A stretch of 64,000 nucleotides of DNA from Ectobacillus funiculus (GTDB lineage: Bacteria > Bacillota > Bacilli > Bacillales > Bacillaceae_G), in assembly GCF_004138295.1 (NCBI RefSeq), contig NZ_SCFM01000016.1, positions 62,001 to 126,000 on the forward strand, read 5' to 3'. Positions 56,922 to 64,000 of this stretch are shown here, piece after piece. Every line of letters starts with the position of its first letter. The stretch's first letter is position 1. A program made the position numbers and the translations under genes. Under the pieces are notes generated by a model. That model made no database searches and was not told the DNA's origin. It saw only the letters and a program-made list of their open reading frames with translations.

Positions 56922-58475
56922 ATGTATAAACTTCTAATAGTAGATGATGAAAAGATTGTAATTGAGGGCTTAAAATCTGCAATTAACTGGGAAGAACATC
57001 AAATTGGGACTGTCGAAACTGCTTCAGACGGACAAGAAGCGTTTCAGTGCATTATAAATAATCCCCCTCATATTGTGTTAGCTGATATCCAAATGCCCGG
57101 ATTAAATGGTTTGGATTTAATACAAAAGGTTAAAAAAATTCATCCTGATATTGTATTTATTATTATTAGTGGTTATACAGAATTTGATTATGCTAAAAGA
57201 GCGCTTAAATTAGAAGCGGCTGATTATTTAGTAAAGCCTATAGAACTTGATGAAATTGTCAGTGCAGTAAAAAAGGGGATCATTAAATATGAAAAAATGA
57301 AAGTGGAAAAGGAAAACAATGATCAGATTCAAAAATATCAAATGGAGTTAGAAGAAAAGCATGTGTTGGATCTTATTTTAGGTCGAAATATTGATAACTT
57401 TGAAGTAAGCAATAAATTTAAAGGCTGGAAAATATTAATTGCTGGTTTTAAAAGTGCAACATGGAAAAACAATATTGAAAAGGATGGTCAGGGAATAGTT
57501 AATCGTTTGAAAATACCTTTTGAAGAAAGAGGATATGAAACATTTATTTACATCATTGAAGACTTTATTGTTATAATGTATGCCAATTCTATTCAAAAAG
57601 AAGTTCAAGACTACTTTTTAATTGAATTTTCATCTCTTCTACAACATGAATTGAATGTGTCTCCTATTATCGGGGTTAGTAATACTTATTATGATTCTTC
57701 ATACATTCGTCAATCATATCAAGAAGCAAAAGAAGCATTCCAAATAGGGATTTATTTAAATCAATTGGTTACTCATTACAAAGATTTAGAAAAGATAAAT
57801 AATACTGTTGGCAATGAGATTATTGATAAAATCGATCATTACTTTAAAAAAAATAAGTTTAATTTAGATAAAATAAACTTATTAATCCATGATATATTCA
57901 GTTATTCAATTGATAATATGCTTTCTCCAGTAAAATCTAAATATTTACATTTTAAGCTTGCTAATTATATTTTCGAATATGTTCAGCATGAATTTGAATT
58001 AGAAATTGAAAGTATTTTAGGAAATGAATATCAGTTATATGAAGAACTGAATAGATTGCAATCGATTGGAGAAATTAGCCATTGGATTGAAAATTTGGTT
58101 AATAAAATTTTTGATTATGTGAATGATAACAGGGTTTCATATAAGGATAAATTGATTTTAGATGTGAAAAGCTATTTGCAAAAAAATTTCAACCAATCAA
58201 TTATTTTGGATGAAATAGCGGAAGGTTTTCATATAAGTCCACCTTATCTCAGCAGTTTATTTTCAAAAAAAGTTGGCATGACTATTTTTGAATATATTAC
58301 TAATATTAGAATAAATAAAGCGAAAGAGTTATTACGAACAACAAATTATAAAATCTTGGACATATGTAATGAGGTTGGTTACAAAGATCCAAAATATTTT
58401 AACCAAGTTTTTAAAAAACAGGTGGATCTAACACCAAGCCAGTACCGTTCTGAACATTTAATCAGAAATAAATAA
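56922..58475 (+). CDS. YesN-type AraC response regulator, second copy
   Basis: 517 residues. The receiver domain has VDDEKIV, phospho-acceptor D55 in VLADIQMPG and the KP pair in YLVKPIE. The C-terminal AraC helix-turn-helix pair is at about 415-515 (LDEIAEGFHISPPYLSSLFSKK, shown in part, and LDICNEVGYKDPKYFNQVFKK). Its partner is the preceding kinase, 36 bases away. Candidate targets are the YesL-like gene and the third importer downstream, or the fructan genes; the sequence does not decide. Confidence 0.92.
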   Translation: MYKLLIVDDEKIVIEGLKSAINWEEHQIGTVETASDGQEAFQCIINNPPHIVLADIQMPGLNGLDLIQKVKKIHPDIVFIIISGYTEFDYAKRALKLEAADYLVKPIELDEIVSAVKKGIIKYEKMKVEKENNDQIQKYQMELEEKHVLDLILGRNIDNFEVSNKFKGWKILIAGFKSATWKNNIEKDGQGIVNRLKIPFEERGYETFIYIIEDFIVIMYANSIQKEVQDYFLIEFSSLLQHELNVSPIIGVSNTYYDSSYIRQSYQEAKEAFQIGIYLNQLVTHYKDLEKINNTVGNEIIDKIDHYFKKNKFNLDKINLLIHDIFSYSIDNMLSPVKSKYLHFKLANYIFEYVQHEFELEIESILGNEYQLYEELNRLQSIGEISHWIENLVNKIFDYVNDNRVSYKDKLILDVKSYLQKNFNQSIILDEIAEGFHISPPYLSSLFSKKVGMTIFEYITNIRINKAKELLRTTNYKILDICNEVGYKDPKYFNQVFKKQVDLTPSQYRSEHLIRNK

Positions 58476-58496
58476 ATATGGGGTCCAGTCCCGAAA

Positions 58497-58637
58497 ATGC
58501 GGATTTACAACGTTAAGACTTTTGAGACAGGTCATATGAGGCACTAACAAGCCTGATTTGGCGCAAAACAGATTAAGTATCAATAGACTAAACCCTATTG
58601 ATAGAAGGATTTCTACCTTAACGTTGTAAATCTGCAT
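58497..58637. repeat. 141-bp element with 21-bp terminal inverted repeats
   Basis: The ends 58497-58517 and 58617-58637 are inverted copies with one mismatch (core GATTTACAACGTTAA). An inner perfect 9-bp hairpin (TATCAATAG/CTATTGATA, 58578-58603) lies near the right end. It follows the regulator gene directly and codes for nothing. It may be a miniature transposable element or a processed-RNA structure; no clear target-site duplication is seen. Confidence 0.55.
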
Positions 58638-59060
58638 AATCTGATGATCCCCCATGCCTATCAAGTTAAGCACAGAACTTTTCAAAATGTCCCAGTACCA
58701 GGTAAAGTAGGCCTAACAATCGATAAGACCGTGTTCCAACAAAAAGGAACACGGTCATACAAATTAGGGGGTATATAAACAATGCCCCTTCAATTAAAAT
58801 AGCCATCATAGGTAAGAAAGAGAAAACAACTGTAAAGGGAGAGCTAACAAACAACGCAATCATTTATCTATACACCTTCACTTCAATTTGATAGTTACAT
58901 AATATTAAAAATTAACAATGAACTCTACCTTTTAAAATGTCCTTTACAAAGGGATAAGTGGGTCGTAAAATTGAAATACAAAATTGCGAAGTGTTCTTTA
59001 ACTCTTTATTTTATCGTTTATTTTGTTATTTCCAGAAAACTCAAAAAGGAGGGGAAGCAG
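58638..59060. other. Gap before the YesL-like gene, with one hairpin
   Basis: A perfect 11-bp inverted repeat (58727-58737 with 58746-58756, GACCGTGTTCC) lies here without a following T run on either strand. A short hydrophobic minus-strand frame (58666-58863) runs through it and is not convincing. Nothing else is recognised. Confidence 0.4.
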
Positions 59061-59681
59061 ATGAACAAAGGTGTACTAAGTAAGATACATGGATTTTCTA
59101 CATGGTTTTCTAATTTAGTATATATAAACATTTTGTGGTTAACTTTTATATTATTAGGTGGCGTATTTCTTGGATTTTTCCCTGCCACAATAGCAATGCT
59201 TTTTATCATAAGAAAGTTAATGGTAGAAAAAGACGATTTTAGTATAAGAAAGGAGTTTATTAGCGCTTTTAAGAGAGAGTTCAGAAAGAGTAACCAACTA
59301 TTTTACCCATTTATTTTATGTGGCTTTATTATAATCATGGATATCCGTTTTATTTCATCATTAAATTTTATGTATAGTCATTCAGTCGTTAAATTATTTT
59401 ACATCCTTGTGTTTTTATTAGTTATGATTTTCTTATATAGTCTCGTCGTTTATATCAACGGTGTTGTAGGGAAAAGAGAAATTCTAAAGAAAGCTATCCA
59501 TCTCTTAATAAATAATCCAATGATAAACTTATACATTTTAACAGGTGTACTTTTGCTACAATTCTTGGTAGTAAAGATCACAGGAGCATTCTTTATGTTC
59601 TCTGGCTCATTGTTTAGCTGGTTCTTGTTAATTACAGTGTCCAAAACTACAAAAAACTCTATAAGTAATATTGACAAGTAG
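59061..59681 (+). CDS. YesL-like (DUF624) membrane protein
   Basis: 206 residues with about five membrane segments. The opening GFSTWFSNLVYINILWLTFILLG is given here only as a description: its WxxNLxYxNxLW pattern and the FPATIAML turn are the DUF624 hallmark. The function of YesL is unknown. In B. subtilis it stands beside yesMN in a polysaccharide region, and here too it follows a kinase/regulator pair and precedes an importer. I start at ATG 59061, directly after AAAGGAGGGG, rather than at the in-frame codon at 58971. Confidence 0.85.
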   Translation: MNKGVLSKIHGFSTWFSNLVYINILWLTFILLGGVFLGFFPATIAMLFIIRKLMVEKDDFSIRKEFISAFKREFRKSNQLFYPFILCGFIIIMDIRFISSLNFMYSHSVVKLFYILVFLLVMIFLYSLVVYINGVVGKREILKKAIHLLINNPMINLYILTGVLLLQFLVVKITGAFFMFSGSLFSWFLLITVSKTTKNSISNIDK

Positions 59682-59707
59682 TGGAAATTACCCTAAAATC
59701 AGAATTA

Positions 59708-59722
59708 AAGAAAGCGGTTACA
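59708..59722. promoter_or_regulatory. cre-like sequence upstream of the second LacI gene
   Basis: AAGAAAGCGGTTACA matches the cre consensus except at position 2. It stands just before the operator array, so CcpA control of this operon is possible. Confidence 0.35.
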
Positions 59723-59758
59723 ATATTTATTATCCTCTTGGTATCTTTCTAGAAATGT

Positions 59759-59953
59759 ATTTAATCGATTAAATGGAATTTTAACAGGTGTTAACAAAGG
59801 TTTTTTATTTATCACTTTATTTAATCGATTAAATGATGGTGTCTCTATAGTTTTTGTAAGGATTTTTATTTATCAATTCATTTAATCGATTAAATGGAGG
59901 TGTTATCGAGCATATATAAATTTTTATTTATCACTTTATTTAATCGATTTAAT
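59759..59953. promoter_or_regulatory. Array of four 16-bp LacI-type operators
   Basis: The perfect palindrome ATTTAATCGATTAAAT occurs at 59759-59774, 59819-59834 and 59880-59895. A fourth copy with one change is at 59938-59953. Start-to-start spacing is 60, 61 and 58 bases. Copies 2 to 4 are each preceded by a TTTTTATTTATCA-type segment, so the array looks like a roughly 60-bp unit duplicated in tandem. A central CG within a palindrome is the usual form for LacI-family operators, and the LacI gene starts 105 bases on. Confidence 0.75.
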
Positions 59954-60058
59954 AATTTTATTAGATGTTTTAACTCTTTACTAATAATCTATTGAACTGA
60001 AAGCAAGAAATAGTTCCTTTATTTCGAAAGGGAGAAAAAAGTTTAGGAGTGAATTCTT

Positions 60059-61081
60059 TTGGAAACAAAGAAAGCAAACATTAGGGATGTTGCAAATAAG
60101 GCTAATGTATCTACGGCGACTGTTTCAAATGTAATGAACTCTTCCAGATTTGTAAAAGAAGAAACTAGAATGAAGGTTCTTAAAGCAATGGAGGAGTTGA
60201 ATTATAGACCTAGTACAGTTGCAAAATCCTTAAGGGGGAAAGATACGAAAGTTATAGGTCTAATCATACCAATTCAGCAGAAAGATACATCGGGAGAATT
60301 CTTCATTTCACTTTCAAATGGAGTTGAAAACGCTTTAAGTGAGGCGGGATATAGGCTGTTAATTAGTAATTCCAATGAAAATATCAGTAATGAGTTAGAT
60401 CAAATTGATATGTATAACACACAGTTTGTGGATTATATTGATGGATTGATTATCGCTCCCACTTCCAATACTGAAGACGAAGTAGATAATTCATTACACA
60501 TTAGATGTCCTGTAGTTTATGTAGATAGAAAGCCAAATTTAAAAGATAGGTTAGATTTAGTTTACACCGATAATTATTTTGTAACTTATGAAGCCATTGA
60601 AATGATGTTCAGGAAGAAAAGAAGTAGGATAGCCTTTATTTCTGGTCCTATTGATGTATCAAGTACAATTGAGCGTTTTGAGGCATATAAAGATGTCCTA
60701 AGGAAATATCGAATTGAGTTAAATGAAGAACTAGTCTTTGTAGGGGAATCTTCATTTGAGTCTGGATACGAAATAGCTGGTCGATTATTAGATAATCATG
60801 ATGTTGATGGTATCGTAGTAGTAAATAATACAATTTCCATGGGAGTATACAAATACTTAAAAGAAAAGAATATTCAAATTCCGAAAGATATTTCATTCCT
60901 GTCTTATGATGATTTTCCTTGGATGGAACTAACAGATCCGTCTATTACAACTATAAGACAACCGGCATTTGAAATGGGACAGGCTGCGGCTAAACTTTTG
61001 CTAGAGAAGCTAGAAGATGATAGGAAAGAGCCGAAGGAAATTTGCATTGAATCATCTATAGTAATTAGGAATTCTTTGTAA
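60059..61081 (+). CDS. LacI-family regulator of the third importer operon
   Basis: 340 residues: a helix-turn-helix with NIRDVANKANVSTATVSNVMN, the hinge NYRPSTVAKSLRG, and an effector domain ending in SFLSYDDFPWMELTDPSITTI, shown here as its last landmark. Start is TTG, 9 bases after AGGAG. Four palindromic operators precede it, so it should repress itself and the importer genes that follow 44 bases downstream. The effector sugar is unknown. Confidence 0.9.
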   Translation: METKKANIRDVANKANVSTATVSNVMNSSRFVKEETRMKVLKAMEELNYRPSTVAKSLRGKDTKVIGLIIPIQQKDTSGEFFISLSNGVENALSEAGYRLLISNSNENISNELDQIDMYNTQFVDYIDGLIIAPTSNTEDEVDNSLHIRCPVVYVDRKPNLKDRLDLVYTDNYFVTYEAIEMMFRKKRSRIAFISGPIDVSSTIERFEAYKDVLRKYRIELNEELVFVGESSFESGYEIAGRLLDNHDVDGIVVVNNTISMGVYKYLKEKNIQIPKDISFLSYDDFPWMELTDPSITTIRQPAFEMGQAAAKLLLEKLEDDRKEPKEICIESSIVIRNSL

Positions 61082-61125
61082 GTAGCTACACTTTAGATCT
61101 TAAATTAGATAAAGGGGGACTTAAT

Positions 61126-62445
61126 ATGAAAAGAAGTCGAAACATCATTTTCAGTTTGCTATTGTTTCTAGGTTTATTCCTATCCGCTTGTAGTAGTAAC
61201 AGTGGGACTAGTTCTACTTCAGGGTCCAAATCATCTGCCGATGGTACCACAACTATCAATTTTGCAATTCATGTAGCAAATCCAAAAGATCAAGAACCTG
61301 CATTTTATCAAGTGATAAAAAAATTCGAAGCTGCAAACCCAGATATTAAAGTTAATCTGATTGGAAAAGAACAACAAGAACATGTAAAAAGTATTAAAAT
61401 GGCATCCCAATCTGATAAACTTCCAGATGTTTTCTGGATGCTACCAAGTTCAGCTGCAGAGCTAGAAAAGGCAGACATGTTAATGGATTTAACAGATTTT
61501 ATTGAAAAAAATCCAGAAATTAAGAATTCTCTCAGAAAAAACATGTTAAACACCTATAAGGATAGTGGTAAATTATATGGCTTACCGTATCAACCGTTAG
61601 TAACAGGTTTGTTTTATAACAAAGCACTTTTTGATAAATATGGAGTGAAGGTTCCAGAGACTTTTGAGGATCTAGTAGAAGCAACAAAAGTATTCGAAAA
61701 GAATGGCATTACAACAATTGCTAAAGGTGCTAAAGATGATTATTCAGTATGGGCTTTTCTAACAATGCTATCTAGATATGGATATTTTGATAAGATTAAT
61801 TCCATTCTTGCTGGAAGAGAGAGCTATGATAATGCAGATTTCGTAAAATACTATGAAAAGATCGATGAACTAAGAAAAGTAGGTGCATTTCCTAAGAACG
61901 TAACAACACAATCCTATTTTCAAGCGGTTGAGCAATTTTTAAGCGGTAAGGCAGCGATGCTGGATTCCGGTATGTGGGATGTTCAAAAAATTGAAAAAAG
62001 CGCTATTGGTAAAGATGTAGGGTTTTGGTGGGGGCCAACATTTGCTGATGGTGTAGGCGACCAGAAGATAAGCTCAGTTGTACCAGCTGCACCTTTACTT
62101 GTCAGCAAAAAAGCTGGAGAAGATAAAGCTAAAAAAGAAGCGATATATAAGTTGCTAAAATTCTACTATGGTACAGAAGGTACACAAATTATGGTGGAGA
62201 ACCAAGTTCCGCCTATGACAAATGTTACAGTGAATGTTGATGAAACTCAACATCCGGTATTTAAAAAGTTAGTTGATCAGATGCAACTTCAAGATTGGAA
62301 GAGTCAACCAAATCAACCGGATTTAGTTATTCCAGAAGCGATTGCCACTTCTATCTATGACAGTATTTATGGCGTAATTAATGGAACATACACTCCTAAG
62401 CAAGCTGTTAAAGTTGTTGAAGATAAGATTTCAGCAACCAAATAA
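61126..62445 (+). CDS. Sugar-binding lipoprotein of the third CUT1 importer
   Basis: 439 residues, lipobox LSAC, SBP_bac_1 family. Serine-rich linker after the Cys, then INFAIHVANPKDQEPAFYQV, the SDKLPDVFWMLPSSAAEL loop and GLPYQPLVTGLFYNKALF of the sugar-binding cleft. AAGGGGG precedes the ATG. It is the first transporter gene after the LacI regulator and is followed by a stem-loop and two permeases. Confidence 0.92.
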   Translation: MKRSRNIIFSLLLFLGLFLSACSSNSGTSSTSGSKSSADGTTTINFAIHVANPKDQEPAFYQVIKKFEAANPDIKVNLIGKEQQEHVKSIKMASQSDKLPDVFWMLPSSAAELEKADMLMDLTDFIEKNPEIKNSLRKNMLNTYKDSGKLYGLPYQPLVTGLFYNKALFDKYGVKVPETFEDLVEATKVFEKNGITTIAKGAKDDYSVWAFLTMLSRYGYFDKINSILAGRESYDNADFVKYYEKIDELRKVGAFPKNVTTQSYFQAVEQFLSGKAAMLDSGMWDVQKIEKSAIGKDVGFWWGPTFADGVGDQKISSVVPAAPLLVSKKAGEDKAKKEAIYKLLKFYYGTEGTQIMVENQVPPMTNVTVNVDETQHPVFKKLVDQMQLQDWKSQPNQPDLVIPEAIATSIYDSIYGVINGTYTPKQAVKVVEDKISATK

Positions 62446-62454
62446 TTCTCAAAG

Positions 62455-62490
62455 GACTCATGCAATAAGATAAATCCTATTGCATGAGTC
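62455..62490 (+). other. Intercistronic stem-loop after the third binding-protein gene
   Basis: GACTCATGCAATA (62455-62467) pairs perfectly with TATTGCATGAGTC (62478-62490). There is no T run, so it more likely protects the upstream mRNA from 3' decay than terminates transcription. Confidence 0.7.
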
Positions 62491-62514
62491 TAATATAAAG
62501 GGGTGGATGGAACA

Positions 62515-63396
62515 ATGCGATGGTTTAGTAGCAACGGTAAAAAGATAGTAATGCTGTTACCAACGATACTAGTGTATTTAACGTATATCATGATGCCTAT
62601 TGTAATTGCAATATATTATAGCTTGACTAACTTCTCGGGAATTGGAACACCAAAGTATGTTGGAATGTCTAATTACCAGCGGTTGTTCAGTGATCCGATT
62701 TTTCTAATAGCATTAAAGAATACCTTTATTATTCTAGTAGTCACTATAGCTATCCTTATACCAGGTGCGTTCCTACTTGCATTGCTATTGAATAAAAAGG
62801 CAAAAGGAGTAGGCGCATTAAGAGCAATTAACTATTCTCCTTCAATTATTGCACCAATCATGGTTGGATTGATCTGGGTATTTATCTTAGATCCTAAGAT
62901 TGGTCTTATCAATTCCTTCTTGACGAAGATTGGATTAAGTAGTTTAGCCTTTGACTGGATTGGAGGAGAGACATTAACACCGTATTCAGTTGCAATTGTA
63001 CAAAGTTGGCAAAGCCTCGGGTATATTGCCACAATATTTTTAGCTGGACTGACATTAATTCCAGAAGAACTCTATGAGGCCGCTGATATTGACGGAGCGA
63101 GTAAATTCCACCAATTGATTAATATCACAATTCCTTTACTAAATGAAACTTTCAAGTTGAACACCATTTTAGTTATTACACTTTGTTTTAAAATTTTTGA
63201 AACCGTTCTCCAACTAACAAACGGTGGACCTAACCATCTGTCAGATGTATTGGTGACTTATATGTACAGTACAACCTTTACTTCTGGAGAGTATGGTTAT
63301 GGGATGTCAATTGCGGTTGCATCATTAATAGCAACGATTTTATTTGCAGGGGCTTTTCTTGGAATTCACACATTAGGGAGAAGAGTAAATAATTAA
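62515..63396 (+). CDS. Third CUT1 importer, MalF/UgpA-type permease
   Basis: 293 residues from ATG 62515, chosen over the in-frame GTG at 62503, which is part of the ribosome site AAAGGGGTGG. Six membrane segments and the EAA loop YEAADIDGASKFHQLINITIP. A partner permease follows after 19 bases. Confidence 0.92.
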   Translation: MRWFSSNGKKIVMLLPTILVYLTYIMMPIVIAIYYSLTNFSGIGTPKYVGMSNYQRLFSDPIFLIALKNTFIILVVTIAILIPGAFLLALLLNKKAKGVGALRAINYSPSIIAPIMVGLIWVFILDPKIGLINSFLTKIGLSSLAFDWIGGETLTPYSVAIVQSWQSLGYIATIFLAGLTLIPEELYEAADIDGASKFHQLINITIPLLNETFKLNTILVITLCFKIFETVLQLTNGGPNHLSDVLVTYMYSTTFTSGEYGYGMSIAVASLIATILFAGAFLGIHTLGRRVNN

Positions 63397-63415
63397 GGGA
63401 AGGAGTGTAAAGCAG

Positions 63416-64000
63416 GTGAATTTAAATGATACTTATATTGCATCAGTTAATCGTAATAACCTCCAAGTGTCAGGTAATCGTAAGAAAAATAGAACAAAAA
63501 TACTAGCATATATCCTTACTTATGGTATCACTTTTCTTGTAATGATTCCTTTTATTTGGATGATAGTATTGTCATTTAAGGATAATCAATCCATTCTTAC
63601 AAATCCATTTTCATTGCCTAAGAGTTTGAGCTTAGACAACTATAAACGAACTTTTGAGACTTTAAATATGGGCTTGCTTTATAAGAATACCTTTATTATT
63701 GCAGCAATTTCAATATTCTTAGAAATGATTATCACCTTTATGAGTTCTTTTGCAATTAGCAGAATGATATTTAAAAGGGAGAAATTAAAAAACGGTTTGT
63801 ATTATTTCTTAATTATCGGACTTGCGATTCCGCCGTTTATCTTACTATTCCCAATCTACCGAATTACAATTCTATTGGGAATAGAAAATACTTATTTATC
63901 GCTTATATTACCATACGTTGCAACTTCCATCTCATTTAATACTCTGTTATTTATAGGGTTCTTAAAGGACTTCCCTTCAGAGCTTGAAGAAGCTGCTGTT
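63416..64000 (+). CDS. Third CUT1 importer, MalG/UgpE-type permease (runs off the window)
   Basis: The frame opens with GTG behind GGAAGGAG and stays open for 195 codons to the window edge. It has a hydrophilic N-terminus (about 30 residues), then membrane segments starting LAYILTYGITFLVMIPFIW. The visible end, LKDFPSELEEAAV, is the start of the EAA loop. The remainder (about 80 residues expected) is outside the window. Confidence 0.9.
   Translation, partial: MNLNDTYIASVNRNNLQVSGNRKKNRTKILAYILTYGITFLVMIPFIWMIVLSFKDNQSILTNPFSLPKSLSLDNYKRTFETLNMGLLYKNTFIIAAISIFLEMIITFMSSFAISRMIFKREKLKNGLYYFLIIGLAIPPFILLFPIYRITILLGIENTYLSLILPYVATSISFNTLLFIGFLKDFPSELEEAAV

Noticed and set aside
58666-58863. 65-codon hydrophobic frame on the minus strand
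   Set aside because: A weak ribosome site is present, but the frame runs through a perfect 11-bp hairpin, has no recognisable family, and lies among rightward genes.
59759-59953. CRISPR array
   Set aside because: Repeats are 16-bp perfect palindromes with similar rather than unique spacers, and there are no cas genes. They fit operators.

Overview
The window is A+T-rich DNA from a member of the Bacillaceae (Bacillus, Neobacillus or Priestia type). Supporting this are a TetR regulator beside a CYP102A (P450BM3-type) fatty-acid hydroxylase, YesM/YesN-type two-component systems, CUT1 importers without their own ATPase, Crh/HPr and CcpA-type cre logic, strong AGGAGG-like ribosome sites, and IS1182, IS3 and IS4 debris. 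I see no rRNA, tRNA or CRISPR array.

Left third (1-24.4 kb): a small membrane protein, then a group II intron with its maturase inserted in a remnant of yhgE, then tetR-CYP102A with a paired operator. After that come carbohydrate-gene debris (Gfo/Idh/MocA and UroD-like fragments), a lipoprotein, a leftward polar amino acid ABC operon, a DacB-type D,D-carboxypeptidase, and one 8.3 kb gene for a three-module cyclic beta-1,2-glucan synthase (ChvB/NdvB type), which is unusual for a Gram-positive.

Right two thirds (24.4-64 kb): a large fructan-utilisation region. A LacI regulator diverges from a 1268-residue secreted multi-domain GH32 enzyme. Next are a histidine kinase, an AraC-type response regulator and a sensor-like solute-binding protein, then a complete importer (two permeases and a lipoprotein), a cytoplasmic GH32 fructosidase, a PfkB fructokinase and an oxidoreductase. 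A heterodimeric ABC exporter and an HPr paralogue with Tyr in place of the phosphorylatable His15 follow. Two cre sites lead into a second cluster: a broken GH172 (DUF2961) gene, a second importer, and a cytoplasmic GH91 enzyme resembling difructose anhydride III hydrolase. After IS remnants come a second kinase/regulator pair, a YesL-like protein, and a second LacI regulator preceded by four 16-bp palindromes at about 60-bp spacing, which heads a third importer that runs off the window.

Proposed logic (inference): secreted GH32 enzyme(s) cut or cyclise inulin or levan. Fructo-oligosaccharides and difructose anhydrides are sensed at the surface and imported by CUT1 transporters that borrow an MsmX-like ATPase encoded elsewhere. 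GH91 and GH32 open and trim them in the cytoplasm, and fructokinase feeds glycolysis. Two LacI regulators, two YesMN pairs and CcpA with Ser-phosphorylated HPr/Crh would set expression.
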